Below, one piece after another: positions 27,809 to 35,807 of a stretch of 64,000 bases of DNA (position 1 is the stretch's first letter; each line of letters starts with the position of its first letter). The position numbers and the translations under genes were made by a program. The DNA is from Herbinix sp. GTDB lineage: Bacteria; Bacillota; Clostridia; Lachnospirales; Lachnospiraceae. Below the pieces are notes generated by a model. The model was not told the origin of the DNA, ran no database searches, and worked only from the letters and a program-made list of their open reading frames with translations. The stretch lies in NCBI GenBank assembly GCA_029238935.1, contig JAQZBN010000009.1, forward strand, positions 1 to 64,000, read 5' to 3'.

Positions 27809-28645
27809 ATGAATTATAGAATTTATTTGATTACTATGGATAGAATTGATCAGCATTGGTATATCTTAAATCAAGGAGCGGAAGATATGGCTGCTCTATT
27901 GGGTGTTACGAATTTTATATGGGTTGCACCGGAAGTGAAGGATAATCAAAAGCAAATTGAATTATTAAATGAAGCAGTCGCGAATGGAGCAGATCTTATC
28001 ATGTTAGCTGCAAATGACCCGGTTAAAATATCTAACGCGATTGAAGATGCGAAAGCAAAAAGCGTATTGATCATTTATGTGGATTCTCCTGCTTATGAAG
28101 AGGCGATTGTAACATTATCGACGGATAATTATGTGGCCGGACTTACAGCAGGGGAGACGATGTTAAAGCAGCTAAGAGCAGATGGTATCAATAGTGGAAA
28201 GATTGGTATCATTGGGGTGAATACCGTTACTAACTCAACAATGAACCGGGAAATAGGGTTTCGAGAAGCAATACAAGCGGCAGGGCGATATGAAATATTA
28301 CCGACGGTTTACGAGTTTGGGGATCGCTTGGCTTCACAGGTAGCAGCTCTTAAAATGATCAATGAAAACCCCGATCTAGTTGGTCTATTCGGTACGAATG
28401 AAGGTTCTACCATCGGCGTTGGGAATGCAATAAAATCCAGTGGGAAGCATTTGGTTGGAATTGGTTTTGACCGTTCAGATATTATCTTAGATTTAGTGAG
28501 AGATGGAAGCTTACATGCTGTTTTAGCTCAAAATCCTTATACCATGGGTTATCTAGGAATGGCTGAAGCAGTTGCAGCATTGCGTGGCCTGGATACCGGA
28601 CCACCTATGATTAATACAGGAGTGTCCATCATATCTAACCGATAG
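27809..28645 (+). CDS. Orphan RbsB-type sugar-binding protein without signal peptide
   Basis: 278 residues covering a whole type-I periplasmic-binding fold of the RbsB class. Visible motifs are IELLNEAVANGADLIMLAANDP, STDNYVAGLTAGETML, GKIGIIGVN and VLAQNPYTMGYLGM. There is no signal peptide, no lipobox cysteine and no DNA-binding domain, so it should be cytosolic. ATG 27809 is preferred because AGAGGA lies 8 bases upstream; ATG 27800 and 27803 overlap that site. It stands alone after the fuc operon terminator, with no transporter beside it. It could be a cytoplasmic sugar sensor, a partner of a regulator, or a degenerate binding protein that lost its leader. Confidence 0.8.
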   Translation: MNYRIYLITMDRIDQHWYILNQGAEDMAALLGVTNFIWVAPEVKDNQKQIELLNEAVANGADLIMLAANDPVKISNAIEDAKAKSVLIIYVDSPAYEEAIVTLSTDNYVAGLTAGETMLKQLRADGINSGKIGIIGVNTVTNSTMNREIGFREAIQAAGRYEILPTVYEFGDRLASQVAALKMINENPDLVGLFGTNEGSTIGVGNAIKSSGKHLVGIGFDRSDIILDLVRDGSLHAVLAQNPYTMGYLGMAEAVAALRGLDTGPPMINTGVSIISNR

Positions 28646-28665
28646 AAAATTATAAATAGAAAAAT

Positions 28666-28698
28666 GATCCTGTGTTCGTACAAGAATAGAGGATCTTT
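28666..28698 (+). terminator. Weak terminator after the orphan binding protein
   Basis: GATCCT (28666-28671) pairs with AGGATC (28690-28695) over an 18-nt loop, followed by TTTTT. The remainder to 28922 has an isolated strong Shine-Dalgarno-like AAAGGAGGAAG near 28836-28846, with only an unconvincing short frame behind it. Confidence 0.5.
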
Positions 28699-28922
28699 TT
28701 ATATTTGACCATCAATATTCCATATGCATAGAATGGGTGGCAATTAATGGTATTGCAATTGAACCATAGACATACGATTTTAGATAAGATAGAATATATA
28801 TATCAAGATGTGTTATTTTTGGATTTATGTACCTTGAAAGGAGGAAGTAACAGATCAAATTTAATAGCCTCAACAGATGATAAAATGCGAACAATTCAGA
28901 AAAGCAGCGTAGTTTGCCCTTA

Positions 28923-28950
28923 ATGTAACAAAATTATTATTTTGTTGTAT
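28923..28950. repeat. Left dif-like recombination site flanking the integrase
   Basis: 28-bp site with 11-6-11 layout: left arm ATGTAACAAAA, spacer TTATTA, right arm TTTTGTTGTAT. The two arms are inverted copies of each other at 9 of 11 positions. Compared with the site at 29758-29785 in inverted orientation, 23 of 24 bases match, including all six spacer bases. Tyrosine recombinases bind exactly such paired arms. Also explainable as an AT-rich hairpin. Confidence 0.6.
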
Positions 28951-29000
28951 TTATTATAAATTATAAAGTGACAATAAGCAACATTATATTGTAAAAAAAT

Positions 29001-29042
29001 TCAAAAAACGTTAACATACCCCCAAAGAGATATATTAACGTT
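29001..29042 (-). terminator. Terminator of the tyrosine recombinase gene
   Basis: AACGTTAA (29007-29014) and TTAACGTT (29035-29042) form an 8-bp stem. On the minus strand the stem is followed by a run of T (complement of the A run at 29003-29008). It starts 7 bases after the recombinase stop. Confidence 0.7.
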
Positions 29043-29048
29043 CTTCAA

Positions 29049-29609
29049 CTAAAATTGTACTAGGGTATATAGTTCGTCTTTCTGATCCTGACTGACACCG
29101 ATATATCTCAAAGTAATACTTGGAGAGCTATGGTTAAAGGTATCCATGATAAGTCCAACATTATAATTTGATATCTTATAAGTCCAATAACCCCAGGTTT
29201 TTCTAAGGCTGTGGGTTCCAAAGTTCTCTAGACCGATGTCCTCAGCAGCAGATTTTAAGATGCGATAAGCTTGTACTCGTCCTAGATAATCGCCTTTTCT
29301 ACTCCAGAACAAATAACTATCAAAAGATAGATTTTCTTGTTTTACATAGCTTTCAATTTCTTTGCTAAGAGAACTATTTATTTTAACTTTTTTTTCTTTT
29401 CCTGTCTTTTTTTCATTCAAAATAAAATATTCACGAAATTGTCCATCTTTCGTTTGAACATCCTTTAGCTTAACAGGAAGAATGTCACTAATTCTTAGTC
29501 CTGTATTAAGTCCAAATTTAAAAAGCAAACCATATTTTAAGTCCTTATTTGCTAAATAATGGTACATTTGATCAATTTTAATCTTATCTCTGATTGGCTC
29601 AACAGTCAT
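29049..29609 (-). CDS. Tyrosine recombinase, catalytic domain only
   Basis: 186 residues comprising just the catalytic core of phage-integrase/XerCD enzymes. The active-site set is complete: R39 (NTGLRISD), a lysine in the EKKTGK beta-hairpin, H133 and R136 (GTHSLRKTWG), H160 (FNHSS) and nucleophile Y169 (TLRYIG). The N-terminal core-binding SAM-like domain is absent, so DNA recognition must come from the core or a partner. AAAGGTGGG precedes the ATG. Both sides of the gene carry dif-like sites in inverted orientation, and it points away from the CheY/HD-GYP genes. It may invert its own segment. A remnant of a mobile element is the alternative. Confidence 0.9.
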   Translation of the reverse strand: MTVEPIRDKIKIDQMYHYLANKDLKYGLLFKFGLNTGLRISDILPVKLKDVQTKDGQFREYFILNEKKTGKEKKVKINSSLSKEIESYVKQENLSFDSYLFWSRKGDYLGRVQAYRILKSAAEDIGLENFGTHSLRKTWGYWTYKISNYNVGLIMDTFNHSSPSITLRYIGVSQDQKDELYTLVQF

Positions 29610-29653
29610 TTATTTCCCACCTTTATATAGTTATTGAGTATTTGTTCACCTTT

Positions 29654-29740
29654 AGATGCATTTTTTACTATAAATGCCAAATAATGAACGAATTTGAGTA
29701 TGAATTAATAGAATTATACATCGAACTTCGAAATGCATCT
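29654..29740. repeat. Widely spaced inverted repeat upstream of the recombinase gene
   Basis: AGATGCATTT at 29654-29663 and AAATGCATCT at 29731-29740 are perfect inverted copies separated by 67 bases. They lie between the recombinase start and the right dif-like site. They could be accessory or regulatory binding sites for the recombinase or its repressor. Confidence 0.45.
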
Positions 29741-29757
29741 ACAGTCTATTTGTCTTA

Positions 29758-29785
29758 AAGTAACAAAATAATAATATTGTTACAT
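29758..29785. repeat. Right dif-like recombination site flanking the integrase
   Basis: Same 11-6-11 layout: arm AAGTAACAAAA, spacer TAATAA, arm TATTGTTACAT. The spacer is the reverse complement of the left site's spacer, so the pair is in inverted orientation and strand exchange would invert rather than excise the 28951-29757 segment. It ends 36 bases before the CheY start codon. Confidence 0.6.
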
Positions 29786-29821
29786 AAGAAAAAAGGCCAA
29801 AGATACAAATCGGAGGTAAAG

Positions 29822-30190
29822 ATGAACAAAGTACTTATAGTTGATGATGCAGCTTTTATGAGAATGTTTATTAAAACGATACTAATGAGTCATGGATTCA
29901 ATGATATAATAGAAGCGGAAAACGGAAAAGAAGGTGTTGAGAAGTACAAGGAATTAAAGCCAGATATTGTTACTATGGATATCACTATGCCGGAAATGAC
30001 TGGACTTGAGGCTTTAAAATCAATTATTGAATATGATTCAAAAGCTAAAGTTGTTATGGTAACAGCTTTGGGGCATGAAGAAATGGTGAAGGAAGCCATT
30101 CAATACGGTGCAAAATCATTTATAGTAAAACCGTTTCATACAGATCATATCGTAAAAACTCTGAATCAAATCTTGGCTTATAATCCGTGA
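29822..30190 (+). CDS. CheY-like single-domain response regulator
   Basis: 122-residue receiver domain with no output domain. The acidic pocket is D8/D9 (LIVDDAAFMR), the phosphoacceptor is D53 (VTMDITMPEMTG), with Thr in MVTALG and Lys in FIVKPF. Start at ATG 29822 with CGGAGG; an upstream TTG at 29777 lies inside the putative recombination site and lacks a ribosome-binding site. An HD-GYP gene follows after 19 bases. Sequence class is the CheY type used in chemotaxis or as a diffusible phosphorylation partner. Its promoter must lie in or beyond the possibly invertible segment. Confidence 0.93.
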   Translation: MNKVLIVDDAAFMRMFIKTILMSHGFNDIIEAENGKEGVEKYKELKPDIVTMDITMPEMTGLEALKSIIEYDSKAKVVMVTALGHEEMVKEAIQYGAKSFIVKPFHTDHIVKTLNQILAYNP

Positions 30191-30209
30191 AACGCTGGGA
30201 GGAGATGAT

Positions 30210-31250
30210 ATGAGATTGAGAAAGATAGAGGTGTCCCGTTGTTTGGATGGAGACATCATTGCTTGTGATGTGTTCCACAATAATGGAATGCTAATTCTTG
30301 TAAAAGACACCGTAATAAATGATTACATAAAGCAACAATTACATAAGCTTAATATATATGAAATCAGCGTCTATGATGCTGACTATCATAAGATTAAAGA
30401 TATCGAACACTGTGATGATATGTCTGAAACATACCAAATGACAATCGCTTACTGTAAGGATATTTTCCATGGATTGATTTCTGGAAGTTTCATTAATCAT
30501 CAACTGATTGCTTCTGTTATAGAGAAAATTAATTACAATACCAATGAATATAACAACATAATCCAGTGTTTATTAGAAATTCGATCTACGGACGAATATA
30601 CATATCGTCATTGTGTCAATGTTTCCTTTTATTCAATGTTGATCGCAAAATGGCTCAAGTTATCTGAACAGGAGATCAAAAAGGCAACACAAGCAGGCTT
30701 ATTACATGATATCGGAAAGACTAAAATTCCAAATGAAATATTAAATAAAAAGGGATCTCTGAGCACAGAAGAGTACAATGAAATAAAGAAGCATACAATT
30801 TTAGGATACGATATCATAAAAAATATAGATTATTTTGATAATGATGTAAAAAAAGCAGTATTGTTGCATCATGAGCGGATGGACGGATCTGGATACCCAT
30901 TTCATTACCAAGCGGATCATTTAAATCTATACTCAAGAATTGTAGCAGTTGCTGATGTTTTTGATGCAATGACCTCGAACAGAGTTTATAAGAATAAATC
31001 TACACCCTTTGACGTATTTGATATATTTAAAACCATCGGTTACACCATGTTTGATCCTAAGATACTTACTGTTTTTATGAATAATCTGGCTACTTATCTA
31101 GTTGGTGCCAAAGTAATGCTTAGTACCGGGGAAGTTGGAAAAATAGCATTTATTCCATTGCATCAGATTACCTATCCAATCATTGAACTACCAAGTGGTT
31201 ATGTTGATCTCTCGAAAGACTTCCATATAAAAATTGTATCTATGATTTAA
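30210..31250 (+). CDS. HD-GYP domain protein, probable cyclic-di-GMP phosphodiesterase
   Basis: 346 residues. The N-terminal ~110 residues form a small unassigned domain. The HD-GYP domain follows, with HDIGKTKIP (H166, D167), HH at 220-221 and the GYP loop HERMDGSGYP (G228-P230), then DVFDAMTSNRVYK. All metal ligands of the family are present, so hydrolysis of cyclic-di-GMP is likely. It is co-transcribed with the CheY-like gene (19-base gap, GGGAGGAGATG). The pair could form a split version of the common receiver-HD-GYP protein (RpfG type). Ends at a bidirectional terminator shared with the convergent AraC gene. Confidence 0.92.
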   Translation: MRLRKIEVSRCLDGDIIACDVFHNNGMLILVKDTVINDYIKQQLHKLNIYEISVYDADYHKIKDIEHCDDMSETYQMTIAYCKDIFHGLISGSFINHQLIASVIEKINYNTNEYNNIIQCLLEIRSTDEYTYRHCVNVSFYSMLIAKWLKLSEQEIKKATQAGLLHDIGKTKIPNEILNKKGSLSTEEYNEIKKHTILGYDIIKNIDYFDNDVKKAVLLHHERMDGSGYPFHYQADHLNLYSRIVAVADVFDAMTSNRVYKNKSTPFDVFDIFKTIGYTMFDPKILTVFMNNLATYLVGAKVMLSTGEVGKIAFIPLHQITYPIIELPSGYVDLSKDFHIKIVSMI

Positions 31251-31254
31251 TACA

Positions 31255-31307
31255 AAAGGATCGCATTCACTTAAGGGTTATTTCCTTAAGAAAGAATGGG
31301 ATCCTTT
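31255..31307. terminator. Bidirectional terminator between HD-GYP and AraC genes
   Basis: Long interrupted hairpin: AAAGGATC (31255-31262) with GATCCTTT (31300-31307), CATTC with GAATG, and CTTAAGG with CCTTAAG. It overlaps the last codons of the minus-strand AraC gene and serves both converging transcripts. Confidence 0.75.
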
Positions 31308-32215
31308 GATATAAGCATTCTGCGGTATTTGCCTGGTGTAATCCCCTCAGACTTTTTAAATAATTTATTAAAATAATAAACATCATGAATCCCTACCCTA
31401 CCGGCTAATTGTTCTAGAGGAAGATCGGTGGTTAGTAGCAGTTCCTTCGCCTTCTGGATCCGTAACTCCATCAAATAAGTATGGAGCGCTTTTCCTGTTA
31501 CTTCTTTAAATAAAGCACCAAAATATTTTGGTGACAGACCATAATACTTGGACAGGATTTTCGTATCGATTTCATTATGACAATGTAGTTTCATAAATTC
31601 CATTGCATGGTGGATTGTCTTAATATGATAATGATCCCTTTTTGCTCCGTTAGAGGTAAAACGTTCTTGTTGGATCGAAGCAATAATATGTAAAAATAAA
31701 GATTTTGTCATTAATTTTGAGGTAATATCTTCTAAATGAGAATGAAGAAACATTTCCTTAAATAATGGCTGGAGGATTTCCAGATTAAGGTTATGGAGGA
31801 TGGTAGGAAAATAAAACTCAGACACAGCGTAATCAGGACGTTGCTTTAAGCTTTCAATTAAATTCATATCTTCGGAGGAAAATATGTTATTAATATAGAA
31901 TTTTTCCGCTGTAAAATCAAATTTCTCATCGATCGTTACCCAATCGAAATGCACACAATGTACATGCATCATCTTATTCTCTTCGATAATCATCTGATTT
32001 CTCACATTCGGTTTAATATAAAATAAATCCCCTTTGGATACCTTGTAAGTGGCTCCGTCTAAGATAAACTTTGCCTCGCCTTGAAGACATAAAATGAATT
32101 CATGGTCATAGATAATTCGATTCGCATGAACACTTGGTCCGCGAAAAACTTCATCGTTCACATAACGAATATAGGGAGATATTTGTTTTAGATCGATCAA
32201 AATTGAGTTACTCAT
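31286..32215 (-). CDS. AraC-family regulator beside the GH106-like hydrolase
   Basis: 309 residues. An N-terminal cupin-type sensing domain (HEFILCLQGEAKFILDGATYKVSKGDLFYIKPNVRNQMI) precedes a C-terminal AraC helix-turn-helix pair (KILSKYYGLSPKYFGALFKEVTGKALHTYLM, LAGRVGIHDVYYFNKLFKKSEGITPGKYRR). Start at ATG 32215 has AGAGGAGG immediately upstream; a frame extending 17 codons further has no such site. It is divergent from the large hydrolase gene, whose promoter lies in the shared 144-base gap, and presumably controls it. Confidence 0.92.
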   Translation of the reverse strand: MSNSILIDLKQISPYIRYVNDEVFRGPSVHANRIIYDHEFILCLQGEAKFILDGATYKVSKGDLFYIKPNVRNQMIIEENKMMHVHCVHFDWVTIDEKFDFTAEKFYINNIFSSEDMNLIESLKQRPDYAVSEFYFPTILHNLNLEILQPLFKEMFLHSHLEDITSKLMTKSLFLHIIASIQQERFTSNGAKRDHYHIKTIHHAMEFMKLHCHNEIDTKILSKYYGLSPKYFGALFKEVTGKALHTYLMELRIQKAKELLLTTDLPLEQLAGRVGIHDVYYFNKLFKKSEGITPGKYRRMLISKDPILS

Positions 32216-32265
32216 TAGTCCTCCTCTTTCATCTGCCCAAATTACAAAAATTGTTCCTGCGTACA

Positions 32266-32294
32266 TTGTTTCCTTATGATAAATGAACTATAAT
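32266..32294 (+). promoter_or_regulatory. Promoter of the GH106-like gene
   Basis: TTGTTT (32266-32271), 17-bp spacer, TATAAT (32289-32294). Two palindromes follow directly, TGACGTCA (32294-32301) and TAGGCCTA (32306-32313), possible binding sites of the divergent AraC protein or others. Confidence 0.5.
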
Positions 32295-32359
32295 GACGTC
32301 AAAGATAGGCCTATTATACAATTTATTTTATTCAGATGCAAGAGCTTAGGAGGTATGAT

Positions 32360-35300
32360 ATGAATAGTACGTGGAAAGATGAGTTTCAAAATCCGGGATC
32401 GGAGTTTCGCGGAGCTCCATTTTGGGCATTGAATTGTAAACTGGACAAAGACCAGTTGCTACGGCAAATTGACTATTTTAAGGAAATGGGTATGGGAGGT
32501 TTTCATTTACACTCCAGAATCGGACTCAATACTCCCTACATGGGCGAAGAGTTTCTTGAGATGATTAAGGCATGTGTTGAGAAGGCAAAGGACATTGGTC
32601 TGTTAGCATGGCTTTATGATGAAGATCGTTGGCCATCTGGATTTGGTGGTGGTCTTGTAACAAAGGAGGAGAAGTATCGAAGCCGTTATATTGTATTTTC
32701 TCCAAATAAAAAGGAGTATGATCCCAACAGTTCAAGGCAATTGCTAGCTACCTATAGGATAACATTAACCGATGGATATCTTACCAATTATGAAAGATTG
32801 GAGGAAGAAGAACAACAAGGAACGGAAGGGGATAATCTCTGGTACGCTTACCTGGAAATATCGCGTCCGGATCCCTGGTATAATAATCAAACCTACGTGG
32901 ATACATTAAACCCGGAAGCAATTAAGCGTTTTATAGAAACTACTCATGATAAATATGCGGAAGCAGTTGGAGAACATTTTGGAACCACTATTCCTGCGAT
33001 ATTTACAGATGAACCGGAATTTATAGCAAAATCGACGCTGGGTTACCCAGAGGAGAAGAGGGATATCATTTTAACCTATACCGATGATTTCCCAATTAGT
33101 TATAAAGAGCTATATGGAGAAGAGTTTTTTGATACTCTTCCAGAAATTATATGGGAACTACCGGATCAGAAAGTATCCGTTGCTCGTTATCGATATCATG
33201 ATCATATCACAGATCGTTTTGTCTGTGCTTTTGCAGATGTACTTGGAGATTGGTGTAAGGAACACAATATCATGCTGACTGGTCACATGATGGAGGAACC
33301 AACCCTACATTCTCAGACCCGTATCATCGGTGAAGCAATGAGATCTTACAGGGGCTTTGGACAGCCAGGAATTGATATCCTTTGTGATAGCCGCGAATAT
33401 TCAACCGCAAAACAAGCTCAGAGTGCGGCTCATCAATACGGTTGCAAGGGTATTACCAGTGAATTGTATGGAGTAACGAATTGGGATTTCGACTTCCGTG
33501 GACACAAGCTTCAAGGAGATTGGCAGGCAGCGCTGGGTGTTATAACTAGAGTACATCATTTGGCTTGGGTTAGTATGGAAGGAGAAGCAAAGAGAGATTA
33601 TCCTGCTTCTATTTTCTATCAATCACCATGGTATAAGGAATATTCCTATGTCGAAGATCATTTTGCACGAGTAAATCTTGCTATGACCCAGGGAAAACCA
33701 GTGGTAAAAGTAGGGGTTGTTCATCCGATTGAAAGCTATTGGTTAGCCTTTGGTCCGGAGAAGCAAACCGAAGATACTCGCAGACAGCTAGAGCAAAACT
33801 TTTCTAATGTGATCGATTGGTTATTATTTGGACTCATTGATTTTGACTTTATATCAGAAGCTTTGTTACCACAACAAAATGAAGATATAGTGAGTGATCT
33901 ATTTAAGGTTGGACAAAGTGCCTATGATGTTGTTATCATACCGGAATGTAAGACTTTAAGAAGTACTACCTTGAAGCGATTGACATCCTTTGTTCAGGGT
34001 GGAGGTCGTGTCATATTCCTTGGGGATATTCCTTCCTTAGTTGACGCAGCACCTTCCAATGAAGTGGCAGTTTTTGCCAAGGAATGTGATTGCATCCCTT
34101 ATCGTAAATCAGATCTGATTAACCGATTGGATACAGTTCGTACCGTGGATATCCAGTTTATGAATGGAGTTAGAGCTGATCGTTATCTATACCAGATGAG
34201 AGAAGAGAATAACGAAAAGTGGTTGTTCGTAGCCAATGGACGGGGTGTACATTCTACTGATATTACATATCCGGAAACCATTCGTATCATAATTCCTGGT
34301 ACTTATCATGTGACTCTGTGCGATACCATAAATGGAACAACTCGTGAATTACCGGCTATGAGGACTAAGAATAACACTACCATTCTCCATGAATTACATC
34401 CTCATGATAGTCTTTTACTACATTTGGTTCCCACGGAAGAAGCATCGGAGGAAATTACAAGAAACACGAAGCATTATCATGAAGAGACTGTAGTTAAGGG
34501 GATGTTCCCAATTACATTATCAGAGCCTAACGTTTATATTTTAGACCAGGCAGAGTATGCGATCGATGAGGAAGAATTTTTGCCATCGGAAGAGGTATTA
34601 CGGATCGATAATATCCTTCGTAAGAGATTTGGATATCCTCGTAAGCAAGACGCTTATGCACAACCTTGGACCCATCCACAAATGGATAAGGAGGCTGGAA
34701 ATCTCCTTCGTTTACGATATCGAATCTCGTCAAAGATTGCTGTTTCACAGGTAAAACTTGCAGTGGAGAGACCGGAACTTTTAAGCATTACACTCAATGG
34801 AGTAGCGGTTTCAAACCAACCGGATGGATGGTACACCGATGAATGCATTCGTACTATTCCACTTCCTGAGATTCCAGTGGGGGAAAGCATCCTTGAGCTA
34901 ACCCAGAAGTTTAACACTGAGACAAACCTAGAGTGGGCTTATCTTCTCGGAGATTTTGGAGTAGAAGTACATGGTGCAACAGCGGTTATGATAGAGCCTG
35001 TCAGAGAGCTATCCTTTGGTAGTTGGACAGATCAGGGACTACCATTTTATGGAGGAAATGTTACCTATCATTGCGAAATGATTGTTCCTGAGAAAGAATA
35101 TGTCCTGCAAATCAGCAAATACCGTGCACCACTGATATCAGTAGCAGTTAATGGTGAGAAAAAAGGTAATATTGTATTTGCACCTTATTGCTTAAACCTA
35201 GGAGAATTATCCGGTTCGACCAATCTGGACATTACTGTTTATGGAAATAGAGTGAATACCTTTGGAGCAATGCATAATTGCGATGATAATTGTCGCTGGG

Positions 35301-35404
35301 TTGGCCCTGGAGCATGGCGTACCGAAGGCATGAGCTACAGCTATGAATATCAGCTAAAACGTTGTGGTGTATTAGCGTCACCAAGACTTTTTTCTGTTGA
35401 ATAA
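32360..35404 (+). CDS. Large glycoside hydrolase, GH106-like (possible alpha-L-rhamnosidase)
   Basis: 1014 residues, no signal peptide. The N-terminal part (FRGAPFWALNCKLDKDQLLRQIDYFKEMGMGGFHLHSRIG, WLYDEDRWPSGFGGGLV, IFTDEPEF) resembles the (beta/alpha)8 domain of GH106-type rhamnosidases. The C-terminal third looks like galactose-binding beta-sandwich modules (YRISSKIAVSQVKLAVERPELLSITLNGV). The acidic DEPEF and EDRW positions may be catalytic, but I cannot assign them firmly. TAGGAGG supports ATG 32360; an upstream in-frame ATG at 32336 does not fit a ribosome-binding site. An intracellular exo-acting enzyme on imported oligosaccharides fits the context. Family assignment moderate. Confidence 0.75.
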   Translation: MNSTWKDEFQNPGSEFRGAPFWALNCKLDKDQLLRQIDYFKEMGMGGFHLHSRIGLNTPYMGEEFLEMIKACVEKAKDIGLLAWLYDEDRWPSGFGGGLVTKEEKYRSRYIVFSPNKKEYDPNSSRQLLATYRITLTDGYLTNYERLEEEEQQGTEGDNLWYAYLEISRPDPWYNNQTYVDTLNPEAIKRFIETTHDKYAEAVGEHFGTTIPAIFTDEPEFIAKSTLGYPEEKRDIILTYTDDFPISYKELYGEEFFDTLPEIIWELPDQKVSVARYRYHDHITDRFVCAFADVLGDWCKEHNIMLTGHMMEEPTLHSQTRIIGEAMRSYRGFGQPGIDILCDSREYSTAKQAQSAAHQYGCKGITSELYGVTNWDFDFRGHKLQGDWQAALGVITRVHHLAWVSMEGEAKRDYPASIFYQSPWYKEYSYVEDHFARVNLAMTQGKPVVKVGVVHPIESYWLAFGPEKQTEDTRRQLEQNFSNVIDWLLFGLIDFDFISEALLPQQNEDIVSDLFKVGQSAYDVVIIPECKTLRSTTLKRLTSFVQGGGRVIFLGDIPSLVDAAPSNEVAVFAKECDCIPYRKSDLINRLDTVRTVDIQFMNGVRADRYLYQMREENNEKWLFVANGRGVHSTDITYPETIRIIIPGTYHVTLCDTINGTTRELPAMRTKNNTTILHELHPHDSLLLHLVPTEEASEEITRNTKHYHEETVVKGMFPITLSEPNVYILDQAEYAIDEEEFLPSEEVLRIDNILRKRFGYPRKQDAYAQPWTHPQMDKEAGNLLRLRYRISSKIAVSQVKLAVERPELLSITLNGVAVSNQPDGWYTDECIRTIPLPEIPVGESILELTQKFNTETNLEWAYLLGDFGVEVHGATAVMIEPVRELSFGSWTDQGLPFYGGNVTYHCEMIVPEKEYVLQISKYRAPLISVAVNGEKKGNIVFAPYCLNLGELSGSTNLDITVYGNRVNTFGAMHNCDDNCRWVGPGAWRTEGMSYSYEYQLKRCGVLASPRLFSVE

Positions 35405-35425
35405 TAAAATAAGAAATGAATGAAA

Positions 35426-35564
35426 GATAAATACAAAAGATAAATACAAAAGATAAAGACAAAAGATAAAGACAAAAGATAAAGACAAAAGATAAAGACA
35501 AAAGATAAATATAAAAGATAAATACAAAAGATAAGTACAAAAGATAAGTACAAAAGATAAAGAG
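35426..35564. repeat. 13-bp tandem repeat, ten copies
   Basis: Unit GATAAAGACAAAA, with variants GATAAATACAAAA and GATAAGTACAAAA, is repeated from 35426 to 35555 with a partial eleventh copy. It starts 21 bases after the hydrolase stop and precedes a strong terminator. Period 13 is not a multiple of 3, it has no start codon context, and it is purine-rich on the + strand. Confidence 0.9.
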
Positions 35565-35599
35565 ACAAAGCATTATTAACCGAATATAGTTATCCATTG

Positions 35600-35646
35600 G
35601 GACGTTATTTTACTAAGATTAACAGTAAAATAACGTCCTTTTTATA
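35600..35646 (+). terminator. Terminator after the GH106-like gene
   Basis: 15-bp perfect stem GGACGTTATTTTACT (35600-35614) with its complement at 35624-35638, 9-nt loop, then TTTTTTAT. The remaining 160 bases to the next gene hold its promoter region, in which I saw no clear hexamers. Confidence 0.92.
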
Positions 35647-35807
35647 TAGAATTGGTTGGAGTATATCAAATTTTAAACTATTGAAACGGTGAAGTTTTGA
35701 TATCAGCCTTTTTGTTGGTATTACATTACTAACCTTTATCATAAAATGTACCAAGTGGACGGGGAAACCACGAAGAAATACAAAAAGTTGTAAAAGGAGA
35801 GAAGAGT

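Noticed and set aside
28801..28920. Short gene behind the AAAGGAGG at about 28836
   Set aside because: No start codon at a proper distance gives more than a handful of codons, and the sequence shows no protein-like pattern.
29049..29609. Prophage or integrative element marked by the integrase
   Set aside because: No other phage or conjugation genes are nearby, and the flanking sites are inverted rather than direct repeats, so excision of an element is not indicated.
35232..35597. Minus-strand 121-codon frame rich in F, L, I, Y, looking like a small membrane protein
   Set aside because: Its repeated hydrophobic pattern is simply the translation of the 13-bp tandem repeat; no ribosome-binding site.
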